Shown: positions 35,937 to 46,200, numbered from the stretch's first letter. The stretch is DNA of 53,079 nucleotides from an uncultured Bacteroidota bacterium (GCA_937901015.1 CALCGQ010000010.1:1-53079), one strand, 5' to 3'. Notes: a model not told the origin generated them from the sequence alone. A program made the numbers and translations.

Positions 35937-38900
35937 TTAATTAGTGATTGTCTTATTAACAACAGTCTTTTTGCCAAGAACTGTTTCTTTAGCTGTTTCA
36001 AAAACATAGTAAACACATGGTATTACTACCAATGTTAGTAAAGTTGAGGTTATTAACCCTGCAATTACTGCAATTGCCATTGGTGATCTTAAAGCAGCAC
36101 TCTCTCCAAAACCAATTGTTAATGGAATAAGCGCAAGAATAGTAGTGATACTTGTCATAATAATTGGTCGGATCCTGTTTTCCCCTGCGCTAATTATGGA
36201 CTCACGAATGGATTTTCCCAGACCTCTAAACCTATTGATAGAATCAACTAGTATTATTGAATCATTTACTGCAATACCCGCGAGCATAATTACCCCAATA
36301 TATGCCATAATGTTCAGCGGCTTACCAAGAAAGTAAAATGCCCATACAGTTCCCACACCTGCCAATGGAATTGTTAATAGTATAGTGAAAGGGTGAATAA
36401 GAGATTCAAATTGTGATGCCATTACCATATAAACAAGGATTATTGACAACATCAATGCAAATCCAAGGTTTGACATTGCCTCTTGTCTTTTTTCTTCCTC
36501 CCCAGTTAGGGTAATTTCATATTCTGGTGGATAGTCATTTTCATATACAATCTCGGATACGCTGGAAACAACTTTATCAAAAGATACTGACCTGTCAACA
36601 TCGGCACTTACAACACCTATACGGTTTTGGTTCCTTCGGATTAATTGTTTAGGTGAAACGGATTCCACAATATCTGCAACAGCATATAAAGGAACTTCTC
36701 CATCAGATGTTTTAATTGTTAATGAACTAAACTCATATTTGTTAACATCGGGCATTCTGATGGTTATATCACTCATCTCACCTTTATTTTCATATTTACC
36801 AGCATTTTTACCCTCAAGAATATCTGTTAGTTGTGAACTTATTTCATCCACACTAAGGTTATTTATTCCCGCACGGTATCTGTCTATAACCACATCAATT
36901 TCCGGAGCTCCTTTTTCAATGCTTGTTTTAGCGTTATGAATTGTTGGTAATTCCGAAATTTTGTTTTTTATGTCGGTGGTTATATAATCAATTGTTTCAA
37001 GGTTAGTACCTTTTACTTCAACCAAAAGCGGAGCAGACTCCGTGCCCAATGTTGACATCAGGGCTGTTTCGTCTCTAACGATTGATATTTCTGCACCTGA
37101 CACGTCTTCAAGCAAAGTACCAGTAGCATTAATTATACTTTCTGAATAGCCAAAAGCATGTTCTGCCAATATTATTTTTATAACAGCCGTATTTTCATTC
37201 TTAAATACAGATTCCTGTGTAGACCCATCAACTTTTCCTATGGTTGAATATATGGTTTCAATATCTTCCCCAAAGTTTTCCTTGAGCATATACTCAACAG
37301 TTTCAACAGTTTTTGAGGTTCTTTCCAATTCCGTACCTTCCTGAAGTCTCATTTCGATACTAAATTCTCCTGAGCCACCTTTTGGCATGTATTCACTACC
37401 AACATATTTTAGCATTAGCACCGATACAGAAACCAGAATCGTCGCTAAGATTATAACTATATATCTATAATTAAGGATGCCCGATAATGCTTTTCCATAC
37501 CAACCTATTCGAACTGATTTAACGATTTTCTTTGTTTTCTTTTTACCATATGCAAAGTTGAAAAGCATTGGAATTACAAATATTGCAACAAAAAGTGAGG
37601 CTAATAAAGAGAAAGCAACGGTCCATGCCTGATCTTTGAAAAGTTCACCAGAGGCACCATGTAAGTAAACTATTGGTAGAAAAACAACAATTGTTGTTAA
37701 AGTAGATGCAATTATTGCTCCTCCCACTTCTGCAGTTCCGTTTATGGCAGCTTCTTTAACCGACATACCTGTTTCCATGTTCCTAAATATGTTCTCAACA
37801 ACAACAATGGCATTATCCACAAGCATTCCTGCGCCCAATGCCAATCCGCCAAGAGTCATTATATTCAGGCTTAGACCATTGAAGTACATTAGGTTAAAAG
37901 TTGCAATTACCGAAACAGGAATAACAAAGCTAATGATAGCAGTTACCTTAATTCTGCGAAGGAAAATATAGAGGATAAATACCGCCATTAGAGCACCTAA
38001 TAATGCAGTTTCTTCAACTTCATTGATGGCTGTATTTATAAATTGACCCTGATTTTGAATTATTATAAACTCATAATTGGGTAGAGCCTTTTTAATGTTT
38101 TCCAATGTCTCAAGCAGCTTATCAGAAGCCTTTACAGTATTGTATCCGGTTTCTTTATATATGGAAAGACCCACACAACGTACACCATTAATTCGAACTA
38201 TATTATCTGGCTTTTTATTTATGAAACTAATGGTCGCAATATCCTTTAAAAAAACTGGCGTCTTTTCGGTATTATTAACATTAGTACCTCCCACGGATTG
38301 GGTTGATTCGGGCTGCGAATATGCAATAACTATATCATTAAGCTGATCGATGTTTTCAATTACCGACACACCCTTGATAATGTACTTTTTTCCCATTTCA
38401 ACAATGGTTCCACCTGAAACATTACGATTTACATTTTGTATTTGTTGAACAATTTGGTTAGCTGTCAGACCGTGAGCATCAAGTAAGTATTTATTTGTTT
38501 CAATTAGTACTTCTTTTTCTTCATCTCCCGAAAGAATTACATCTGCAATGCCATCCAAACGGATTAGTTCATTTCTGATATAATTGTCACCAACTTGGCG
38601 AAGCTCATCCATATCAGTAACATTTGGATTAAGCATACCCACAATCATAATAGGTGTTGAGTTGGGGTTGTGCTGGCTAATGGTGAAATCATCAATATCT
38701 GAGCTTTGACTATAAGCTGTTAATGCTTTTTGTAAGTCAAGAAATGCCTCATCCATATCATGACCCCATTCATATTCAACGGTTATTTGAGCCGAACCAA
38801 CAACACACACGGAGCTTACCTGCTTCACTCCTTTTTGTCTGATGCTTTGAGCTTCTATATCTTCAATATATTGTTTCTCGATTTCTTCCGGAGGTTTTTC

Positions 38901-39059
38901 ACCGGCGGATATTTCTATGAAAATTCGTGGAGCGTTCAGGTCAGGAAGTAAATCTACACCCAGTCGGCTGAACGATATATACCCGAGCAGGATTATGGCA
39001 ACGACGATCATTGACACAGTTACCGGATAGTTAACCGAAAATTGAGTTAGTTTTTTCAT
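35937..39059 (-). CDS. RND efflux permease (HAE type)
   Basis: 1040 residues, usual length for an RND inner-membrane pump: FSVNYPVTVSMIVVAIILLG helix 1, LGVDLLPDLNAPRIFIEI, two large periplasmic loops, TM4 motif MLVDNAIVVVENIF with Asp415, and TM10 AGIAVNDSIILVDSINR. It exports substrates from periplasm or outer leaflet using proton flow. It lies between the adaptor and the RND-ABC fusion in the same operon (39 bp to the fusion). Because only one adaptor and one TolC are encoded, the two RND chains may form a heterotrimer, as MdtB and MdtC do. Confidence 0.93.
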   Translation of the reverse strand: MKKLTQFSVNYPVTVSMIVVAIILLGYISFSRLGVDLLPDLNAPRIFIEISAGEKPPEEIEKQYIEDIEAQSIRQKGVKQVSSVCVVGSAQITVEYEWGHDMDEAFLDLQKALTAYSQSSDIDDFTISQHNPNSTPIMIVGMLNPNVTDMDELRQVGDNYIRNELIRLDGIADVILSGDEEKEVLIETNKYLLDAHGLTANQIVQQIQNVNRNVSGGTIVEMGKKYIIKGVSVIENIDQLNDIVIAYSQPESTQSVGGTNVNNTEKTPVFLKDIATISFINKKPDNIVRINGVRCVGLSIYKETGYNTVKASDKLLETLENIKKALPNYEFIIIQNQGQFINTAINEVEETALLGALMAVFILYIFLRRIKVTAIISFVIPVSVIATFNLMYFNGLSLNIMTLGGLALGAGMLVDNAIVVVENIFRNMETGMSVKEAAINGTAEVGGAIIASTLTTIVVFLPIVYLHGASGELFKDQAWTVAFSLLASLFVAIFVIPMLFNFAYGKKKTKKIVKSVRIGWYGKALSGILNYRYIVIILATILVSVSVLMLKYVGSEYMPKGGSGEFSIEMRLQEGTELERTSKTVETVEYMLKENFGEDIETIYSTIGKVDGSTQESVFKNENTAVIKIILAEHAFGYSESIINATGTLLEDVSGAEISIVRDETALMSTLGTESAPLLVEVKGTNLETIDYITTDIKNKISELPTIHNAKTSIEKGAPEIDVVIDRYRAGINNLSVDEISSQLTDILEGKNAGKYENKGEMSDITIRMPDVNKYEFSSLTIKTSDGEVPLYAVADIVESVSPKQLIRRNQNRIGVVSADVDRSVSFDKVVSSVSEIVYENDYPPEYEITLTGEEEKRQEAMSNLGFALMLSIILVYMVMASQFESLIHPFTILLTIPLAGVGTVWAFYFLGKPLNIMAYIGVIMLAGIAVNDSIILVDSINRFRGLGKSIRESIISAGENRIRPIIMTSITTILALIPLTIGFGESAALRSPMAIAVIAGLITSTLLTLVVIPCVYYVFETAKETVLGKKTVVNKTITN

Positions 39060-39128
39060 CTATTATTTATGATTGATAAAGAAGTGGTTATTGTCATTTT
39101 TGCCATGGTTACAAGGTTGTTGGAATTG

Positions 39129-40178
39129 TTATTTAACAACTTTTACTTTTGATTTATTTCGAAGTGTTTCATAACCTTTAGTGACCATTTTTTCCTTTAT
39201 TTCCAAACCAGATACCACTTCTACATATTCAGGGTTTTCCAAACCGAATGTAATTACTCGCTCTTGAGCCAGCCCTTTATCGATTACAAATACCGTATTA
39301 CCACGTTGTTTTGAAAGGATAATATTTTTAGGAATTACAATGATACTATCCTTGGAAGCAACAATAATTTCACCTTTAGCAAACATCCCCGGACGCAATA
39401 ACAGTTCTTTATTTTTAATGTTTACAACTGCTTTAAACGAACGAGACTGAGGGTCGATTGATGGTGATAACTGAGCAATAACACCTGTCAGAGTATCATC
39501 AGGAATTGTATAATTCATAATCCTAACTTTCTGACCCACCTTAACTATTTCCATATTCTTAACAGCAAGGTTCAGATCCATCAACAAATTTCTGTAATCC
39601 ATCATCCTAAGTACATCTGTGGAAGCCTCAATCCTAGTGCCCGAAGTTTTGTATGGTAATTCAACTATGGTTCCGCTAAATGGAGCAACAACATTCATTT
39701 TCTTTAGTCGGATTAGAGCATCCTCATATGAGTATTTTGAGTTTATGAATTCTATTTCCGAATTTTTCAGTTCGCTTAAGGTAACACCACCCTTTTTGTA
39801 AAGTGATTTTTGCTTTTCAAATATCTGTTCTGATATTTCCAGTTGTAGCTCCAGAGACTTTATCTTAATATTATTTTCATACTCCTTATCTTCAATACGG
39901 AGAATTTCAGCACCTGCTTTTACATAATCACCAAGTGCATAAGGTTTCTTGGTTGCGGGATTTTTCATGAGCTGATAACTACCACTGATTTCAGCTTTTA
40001 GAGTTACTTCCTTCACAGGATTAACAGTTCCTGTTGTTGAGATATACTCTTCAAGTGAGCCGGGTGTTATTTCCATAACCGAAACAGGTACACTTATGTC
40101 TTTGTTAAGATCTTTTCCTTCGTCATCACAAGATGCCAGCAGTACCGTTGCCAATAGGATTATAGCTATTCGTTTCAT
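39129..40178 (-). CDS. RND periplasmic adaptor (HlyD/AcrA family) lipoprotein
   Basis: 349 residues. Lipoprotein signal VLLASCDD. Mature domains in order: membrane-proximal and lipoyl strand (TGTVNPVKEVTLKAEISGSY), a short coiled-coil hairpin (about 110-150: LELQLEISEQIFEKQKSLYKKGGVTLSELKNSE), the second lipoyl half (VVAPFSGTIVELPYKTSGTRIE) and beta-barrel (LRPGMFAKGEIIV). It joins the RND pump to TolC in the periplasm. Positioned 9 bp after the TolC gene and 69 bp before the RND gene. Confidence 0.92.
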   Translation of the reverse strand: MKRIAIILLATVLLASCDDEGKDLNKDISVPVSVMEITPGSLEEYISTTGTVNPVKEVTLKAEISGSYQLMKNPATKKPYALGDYVKAGAEILRIEDKEYENNIKIKSLELQLEISEQIFEKQKSLYKKGGVTLSELKNSEIEFINSKYSYEDALIRLKKMNVVAPFSGTIVELPYKTSGTRIEASTDVLRMMDYRNLLMDLNLAVKNMEIVKVGQKVRIMNYTIPDDTLTGVIAQLSPSIDPQSRSFKAVVNIKNKELLLRPGMFAKGEIIVASKDSIIVIPKNIILSKQRGNTVFVIDKGLAQERVITFGLENPEYVEVVSGLEIKEKMVTKGYETLRNKSKVKVVK

Positions 40179-40187
40179 AGTAGTATT

Positions 40188-41678
40188 TTAATTTTCTAAT
40201 TTTATATTTTCTTGAAGCTCCTTGGGAATAAATGATGTGTTGTTTTCAAAATCCCAAAGAGATTGAACTTTCATGTTAATGATTTCCAGTCTGTAATTAA
40301 TAAGAGCAACTACCAGAGCAGTTTTTTTCTCGGAAAGCTGATTCTGGAATCGCTGAAGATCGATACTTGTAAGATCTCCATTTTGATATCTTTCGAGATT
40401 TATTTCATATGTAAGTTGTGCATTTTTCTCATTTTGTTTGGCTATATCAATTTGAGATACAAGGTTTTGAAGATTACGGTAAGTACTTCTTATATTAATA
40501 ATAATATTGTTCTTTTGATCTGTAAGATCAATTTCCTTTGACTCAATATTAATCTCAGCAGCTCTAATATTTGCTTTTCTCTGACCCCAATCGAAAAGTG
40601 GAATTGAAAAGGTGATACCAAGAGCAGGGCTGTTTGTTGGTTTGTCATAGATATTACCGAATGTGGGATCATTACCCATGACTCCCAACGACAAGCTTAC
40701 ATCACCACGGAATTCATTTTGTGCAGATGTTTCCGTAAGATCAAACTCTGCCATTTTTAAATCAATATTTCTCTGCGTAAGTTCCAATCTCTGGCTTAAC
40801 CCATTCTCAATGGCCTTTTCAATATTTACATAAATAAGCTTAAAATCAATATCTGACACAACAGATATTTCATCATAAAGTGATAATCCAATTAATAACT
40901 TAAACTGATCACGTGCATTATCAAGGTCAACTTTCGAGTTGTCAAGATTGGATTCACTGGTAGCATAATTTAGCTCACCCTGAAGTAGTTCTTCCTGAGC
41001 GGATAATCCTGCTTCAACCTTACTTCTAATAATTTCCAAACTTACCTTCTGGTTATCAAATTCCTCTTGTGCAATCTGTACAGAAGTTTCCTTCTGATAT
41101 ACAGAATAAAAAGCCTGATTTACCTGATATTCCATATTTAGCATCTCAATTGCATATGCCATTGTAGCGGTTTCCAGATTGAGTCTGATTTTGGCCAGAT
41201 TAAGTTTTAGACGGTTATAAGTAAATAATGGTTGGTCATATTTTACATAAAGGGAGTTATTAAACCCTTTATCTTTATAAATATCATTATTCGCTTCTGA
41301 AAAGTTATCCTGATAACCAAAGTCGTTTCTGATTGTAAGCAAACCATCGGTCCATTTTACAGGCTGAGTAACCACAAAACTTGCACTAGCACCTTTGTTC
41401 TCAGATGTATACCATTGTGAGAAACGATTGTCGTAGCTCTGCTCTCGCGAAAAACTAACAGGAGTGATATCAAGAAAAAAGTTTGACTTCAATGAAGCCA
41501 GCTGTGCATTCAGATACTCCCTGTTCATATCCATATTCATCCTCGACTTTTGAATTGAAGGACTGTTTTCTATGGCAATATCCATGGACTCCTCTAAGGT
41601 TAATACTCTTTGTGAAAAGGTATAACCCTGAAGTGTCAGTAGACATATAATCAATAATGGTTTCACTATTTTCATCAT
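40188..41678 (-). CDS. TolC-family outer-membrane efflux protein
   Basis: 496 residues; signal peptide to about residue 22 (GYTFSQ). Two repeated helical hairpins (LTLEESMDIAIENSPSIQKSRMNM in the first, LELTQRNIDLKMAEFDLTE in the second) and intervening strands follow the outer-membrane efflux protein pattern. It forms the trimeric exit duct across the outer membrane. The gene sits between the large ABC-2 permease and the adaptor, so it serves both the ABC and RND parts of the operon. Two start codons adjoin (MMK); the second is as likely. Confidence 0.92.
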   Translation of the reverse strand: MMKIVKPLLIICLLTLQGYTFSQRVLTLEESMDIAIENSPSIQKSRMNMDMNREYLNAQLASLKSNFFLDITPVSFSREQSYDNRFSQWYTSENKGASASFVVTQPVKWTDGLLTIRNDFGYQDNFSEANNDIYKDKGFNNSLYVKYDQPLFTYNRLKLNLAKIRLNLETATMAYAIEMLNMEYQVNQAFYSVYQKETSVQIAQEEFDNQKVSLEIIRSKVEAGLSAQEELLQGELNYATSESNLDNSKVDLDNARDQFKLLIGLSLYDEISVVSDIDFKLIYVNIEKAIENGLSQRLELTQRNIDLKMAEFDLTETSAQNEFRGDVSLSLGVMGNDPTFGNIYDKPTNSPALGITFSIPLFDWGQRKANIRAAEINIESKEIDLTDQKNNIIINIRSTYRNLQNLVSQIDIAKQNEKNAQLTYEINLERYQNGDLTSIDLQRFQNQLSEKKTALVVALINYRLEIINMKVQSLWDFENNTSFIPKELQENIKLEN

Positions 41679-41747
41679 TTATATTTTGTTATCTAACAAA
41701 TCCCGTTTTTTTTTATGTGAAAAACACAGGATATGTTATTTGTTATT

Positions 41748-44700
41748 TCAATTCTCGACCCATTTAACTGCATCAGCAAACACCATTGATCCAACGGATT
41801 TGTTGCTAAATTCAACCTTTGCAGTAGATGGTGTAATATAGTAAGTTCCCAGATAATTCCAGCCATTCTCAACATCACCATCTGTGAGATTTATATTATC
41901 TATTCCCCCTTCGTGGTGAACACTAAAGTTATAGTCAGCTTTTTTCGTTTGTCTGCGTCGCCCGTTCAGGTTAATTTTCTCAATATGGCAATACACATCA
42001 TAATAACCTTCATTATTAATGGGACCATTCCATGTTGCTTTCTTCTCATCAGATCCACTTTTAGTGTAAATAGCAGACCGAATATACTTTCCGTAGAAAC
42101 CTGAACGTAGCACTTGTTGCCAGCCTGGTGGAGGGTTCCAGTATCTGATACCTGAATATTCATACTCATGATCTTTTTTCTTATCCACTAGTTTTTTGAG
42201 ATAACTTACCTTATCGCTCTGAGAATATTCAAATAGGCTGTCTTCATTGTCAACGATAATTTCACCATCAACAAGAATGTTGTCAAATACTTCACATTCC
42301 TTTATCTCGTCAAATACATCTACTTTCCGGGTTTCACTAAATGATTCCAGATCATAAATAAGATTGTTTGGCAAATTTAAAGATATATGAGTATATAGAT
42401 TCATACGAACTGGTTCGGTTGCAAATACAAAACCGATCTCCTTTGCAGTACCTGCTGGTATAAATATCTTTTTTGTAAAGTCTGGAGGATCATCACTATC
42501 ATTGTCCCGATTATTGGGATCATATAGATCTATATTTATAGTAACAATACCATCAGTAGTTTCAGGGTTTGCTATCTTAAACTTAATTTGATATTTGGTA
42601 TATTCATCAACTCTGATTTTATATGTTTCGAGATCTTTCAACATGAATCCTGGTAAACTTTGGCCATAATACCATTGATTAACATCATCAATAATGGACT
42701 CTCCAAATCTTTCTTGCATCATATTGTCAAATTCAATCAGGCTAAAAGAACCATGCATATTTTTTTCAATGAATTCGTCTAGCAAAGTGTTGAACTCAAC
42801 ATCACCATAGCGAGCTCTAAAAACAGAAAACAGGTAATCACCCTTGGCTATTATTAATTCATGAAGAGCTATTTCATCATTATCGGTTTCTAACAGTTTT
42901 GTTAGTTTAGAGTAGTTTTCAAGGGATGATTTCTTAAGTTCAAGATTAACCTTTTCATCTTTACTTAAATCTGTGAAGAACCGTCTGTATGATGAAATGG
43001 GATTTGAATACCTGTCTTTAAGATATGCCTGTAGGGATAAATTTAACGCAGGCCACCTGTGTGAATCCAGTGATGTAACAAATGTTATATAATTTGGAAA
43101 TAGTGAAAGTGTATTACGATCCATCCTCCTGAAACTATACCATTCAGTATGGTTAGCCATGAAGTTGCCCCTTGCAAAACGCTTTAGAATTCTAGATTGT
43201 AGCTCTGTGGGGGTTATTTCTTCTTTGTTTCTTCTCATGCTGCTTTCAGTCCTCTTTTTTCTCTTCTTAAAGTCAGTTTCTTCAAGAAGGATCCCTTTTT
43301 CAGAGTAGAAAGTTATTTCAGGCTGTACCGCATCACTACTAATGGACCATATATGTTTGTCAATGGTAAACTGGATTGGAACTTCTGCCAGAGCAAAGCG
43401 TTTAAATGGATATTGGAAACCAATTTGTGTTTCATATTCATTTTTTAAATCACGAATGATTCCAGGCAGACTATCGGTAATATCTGTAAAATATTCCATA
43501 TAGTATTCGTTGCCAGCAATGGTATATATACTGTATTCAATGGAGTCAACTTCAATGGTGTTGTTAATATAATCGCCTATTAACAAACTTATTTGAGGAA
43601 GAGCTACTTCCGGTGAAAACTTAAACAAACCCGGCTCTGGATTGTTCATTTCACCTTGCGAAATCGATTGGTATCTTGGGTCAGTTTCAACGGTCATTGA
43701 GAACCTTGTGAAATCCGGTGAATGACTCGCGGGACTTTCAGTTGCGTAACCAACCCCAGAAATAGGATACCAAAGCGCATCGCGAGTTAACAAAACAAAG
43801 TCCTTGTTTAAGTAAGCATATCGTTTCTTAAACCTAAATATTACAAATGAGAAATTATCCTTAAACTCATCGAGGTTCTGATCCAGGAAGCAAGTATTTT
43901 CATTGATGGTTCCTTCATAAGAAAGCGAAAGAATATGTTTACTGAATGGTGTAATTTCTTTTGGTGGAACGATTTTTATAATTTGTGATTCACGAATGGG
44001 AATAATTTGTGCTCCATCGAATTTTATTTCATTGACTTTTAATGAAGGATTTAAACTAAATATAAGTGTATCGATTACTGTTTCATTTGGATTTGAAATT
44101 GTAAGTTCTGAAACAACATTGATTGTTTCATTTTGGTGTTTTAAATATATATTACAAGAATCAACTACAGACTTAGGGTATGCAAAATACTTATTATTTA
44201 AGCTTATCATTTCTTTTTTCGAAGCAACAGTATTTTGTTTGTTTGTTATATACTTATAAGCAGATCCAGCACCTAGGAAAAGGAAAATCATAGATATAAT
44301 AATGGGCAGAAACCGTAGTCGTTTTGATTGAGGTAGGCGGTCCAACCTTGTGATTGTGAAAAATATTAAAGATAATCCGATAAATAGGTAAATACTCCGA
44401 TGAATTAGCGTTTCATTGAAATCAGCAAACCCACCAATTGTGGATTTCATCATCGGAACCTGATATGCAATAAAGTCAAATACCTGATAGAACCTTTTGT
44501 CTAAATAGAAAACAGATACTGCAATGTAACCCAAGAGAATGATAAATGTAATTGCTTGATTCTTTGTCGTTACCATTAAGAAAAATGATAAACCTAGGAT
44601 ATAAATTAAAGTAGGAACACTAATTAACAAAGGGTAATATAAATACTCCAGTATACCTACTGAAGCATCTCCACTTAAGAATGAAAAACCAATGCCGATT

Positions 44701-45080
44701 GAAAGGGCTAGGACATTTAAAATCGTAAACACTAATAATATACCTGTTGTTTTACCAAGGATATATTCAGCGTTTGTCATTGATCGTGCATAAATAACCT
44801 CTACGGTATCGTTTTTTTTATCTTGTTTAAGAAATTCAGATGCAAGGAACACGGCAACAATCGCCTGACCAAGATTAAGCACAAGTAAATTTACATAAGG
44901 AAGGGAAGCAGGTATTGCTCTAAATATAAATGGCGCACCGCTGTCGGTTAGGTTTGCTGAAATGTTGAAAATAACCAAAACTACTACGGATAAACCAGCA
45001 AAAATTCTAAAAAACCAGCTACGTAACAAAGTACGCATCTCATAGATTCCAACAGTTATTATTTTGTGTAGAGAGATCAA
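41748..45080 (-). CDS. ABC-2 permease with large periplasmic M1-like and golvesin-like extension
   Basis: 1110 residues. Residues 1-275 are an ABC-2 permease with six to seven helices (VGIYEMRTLLRSWFFRIF; EFLKQDKKNDTVEVIYARSMTNAEYILGK). A further helix leads to a periplasmic part of about 800 residues. Residues about 300-800 resemble the M1-aminopeptidase-like domain that some Bacteroidota permeases carry (N-terminal beta saddle, helical C-terminal part with LDEFIEKNMHGSFSLIEF), but no HExxH zinc motif occurs anywhere, so it should be inactive. The last ~140 residues look like a golvesin C-terminal-like domain (FSVHHEGG ... NGWNYLGTYYI ... VFADAVKWVEN). The partner ATPase is the upstream gene. 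The extension may bind substrate or cell-wall sugars. Confidence 0.78.
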   Translation of the reverse strand: MISLHKIITVGIYEMRTLLRSWFFRIFAGLSVVVLVIFNISANLTDSGAPFIFRAIPASLPYVNLLVLNLGQAIVAVFLASEFLKQDKKNDTVEVIYARSMTNAEYILGKTTGILLVFTILNVLALSIGIGFSFLSGDASVGILEYLYYPLLISVPTLIYILGLSFFLMVTTKNQAITFIILLGYIAVSVFYLDKRFYQVFDFIAYQVPMMKSTIGGFADFNETLIHRSIYLFIGLSLIFFTITRLDRLPQSKRLRFLPIIISMIFLFLGAGSAYKYITNKQNTVASKKEMISLNNKYFAYPKSVVDSCNIYLKHQNETINVVSELTISNPNETVIDTLIFSLNPSLKVNEIKFDGAQIIPIRESQIIKIVPPKEITPFSKHILSLSYEGTINENTCFLDQNLDEFKDNFSFVIFRFKKRYAYLNKDFVLLTRDALWYPISGVGYATESPASHSPDFTRFSMTVETDPRYQSISQGEMNNPEPGLFKFSPEVALPQISLLIGDYINNTIEVDSIEYSIYTIAGNEYYMEYFTDITDSLPGIIRDLKNEYETQIGFQYPFKRFALAEVPIQFTIDKHIWSISSDAVQPEITFYSEKGILLEETDFKKRKKRTESSMRRNKEEITPTELQSRILKRFARGNFMANHTEWYSFRRMDRNTLSLFPNYITFVTSLDSHRWPALNLSLQAYLKDRYSNPISSYRRFFTDLSKDEKVNLELKKSSLENYSKLTKLLETDNDEIALHELIIAKGDYLFSVFRARYGDVEFNTLLDEFIEKNMHGSFSLIEFDNMMQERFGESIIDDVNQWYYGQSLPGFMLKDLETYKIRVDEYTKYQIKFKIANPETTDGIVTINIDLYDPNNRDNDSDDPPDFTKKIFIPAGTAKEIGFVFATEPVRMNLYTHISLNLPNNLIYDLESFSETRKVDVFDEIKECEVFDNILVDGEIIVDNEDSLFEYSQSDKVSYLKKLVDKKKDHEYEYSGIRYWNPPPGWQQVLRSGFYGKYIRSAIYTKSGSDEKKATWNGPINNEGYYDVYCHIEKINLNGRRRQTKKADYNFSVHHEGGIDNINLTDGDVENGWNYLGTYYITPSTAKVEFSNKSVGSMVFADAVKWVEN

Positions 45081-45133
45081 AGTGTGTATTTTCTTTTTGA
45101 ATATTTCATTTTATAACCTGTTATCTGACGTAA

Positions 45134-46021
45134 TCAATAATTGCTATTACTCATATATTCCATAAAGTAAACATAAGCATGTTCTAGATTTGGTTCAATT
45201 TGCTTGGCATTTGGTAGGCTTACTTTGTCTGCCACAAATTGCACATCCCATCCTTCGTCAGTTGGTATGGTGGATATAATCGGATAAGTGTTTTTAAGTA
45301 GGTCATAATCTGTTCCTGAAGTATTTATTTGATAAACATGACCAGCAGTTTTGGCAATTAGTTCTTCGGGTGATCCACTAAAACCAAGATATCCATCATC
45401 CAGCAATGTCATGCTCTGGCAAATACTGGATATATCACCAACGATATGAGTTGAGAGTATAATAATAGCATCTTGACGGCTAATATCCGACAAGATATTT
45501 CTAAACCTTATTCGTTCTTCGGGATCTAAACCTGTGGTTGGTTCATCAACAACCAATAATTTTGGATCTCCAATTAATGCTTGTGCAATACCAAGTCGAC
45601 GTTTCATACCACCTGAAAGTTTATCGGCATTACGATCTCTGGCATCAAATAGGCCAACATTTTCAAGCCACAAATCAACTTTTTGTAATCTTTCTTTTTT
45701 GCTTTTAATTCCGGCAAGGCGAGCTGCATAATCTAAAAATTCCCAGGTTTTCAATTTTGTAAAGAATCTGAAATCCTGAGGAAGATAACCAAGCACTTCT
45801 CTAATTTCTGCACGGTTTTTAGTAATATCCATACCATCAATAAGCACTTTACCACTGGTTGGTTTCATGAGGGTTACGAGTATCCTCATAAGGGTGGATT
45901 TACCAGCACCATTTGGCCCAAGTAATCCAAACATGCCGCTTTCAATTTCCAAATTGATATCGGTTAGAGCATGCTTTCCGTTATCATATATCTTGTTTAA
46001 GTTTTGTATAGATATATTCAT
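45134..46021 (-). CDS. ABC transporter ATP-binding protein, first gene of the hybrid exporter operon
   Basis: 295 residues. Walker A GPNGAGKST at about 37-45, signature LSGGMKRR, Walker B LLVVDEPTTGLDP, and STHI switch. The C-terminal ~75 residues (after about 220) are a subfamily-specific extension ending NLEHAYVYFMEY. The ATPase domain of the RND fusion has the same GMFGLLGPNGAGKSTLMRI, ERIRFRN and LEDAYLYLL ending, so the two are close paralogues. It is cytoplasmic and should drive the large ABC-2 permease 53 bp downstream. The next upstream gene (secreted acidic peptide) is co-directional, 179 bp away. Confidence 0.93.
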   Translation of the reverse strand: MNISIQNLNKIYDNGKHALTDINLEIESGMFGLLGPNGAGKSTLMRILVTLMKPTSGKVLIDGMDITKNRAEIREVLGYLPQDFRFFTKLKTWEFLDYAARLAGIKSKKERLQKVDLWLENVGLFDARDRNADKLSGGMKRRLGIAQALIGDPKLLVVDEPTTGLDPEERIRFRNILSDISRQDAIIILSTHIVGDISSICQSMTLLDDGYLGFSGSPEELIAKTAGHVYQINTSGTDYDLLKNTYPIISTIPTDEGWDVQFVADKVSLPNAKQIEPNLEHAYVYFMEYMSNSNY

Positions 46022-46200
46022 CCACTTTTGTTTTGTAATGTGGTATTATCGATCTTACTAAATTATTGCTTTTTAGTTAATATTTGGTTTTAATGTATAT
46101 AACTTTAAGAATTAGTAATTGTTATAATTATTATGGCTTCTTTATGATTAATTATCTGGTTTGACAAATTGAGTGTAGAATTGGTTACATATTGTATATT

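Noticed and set aside
41748-45080. Calling the large permease an active M1 aminopeptidase
   Set aside because: No HExxH zinc motif is present in any part of the protein.
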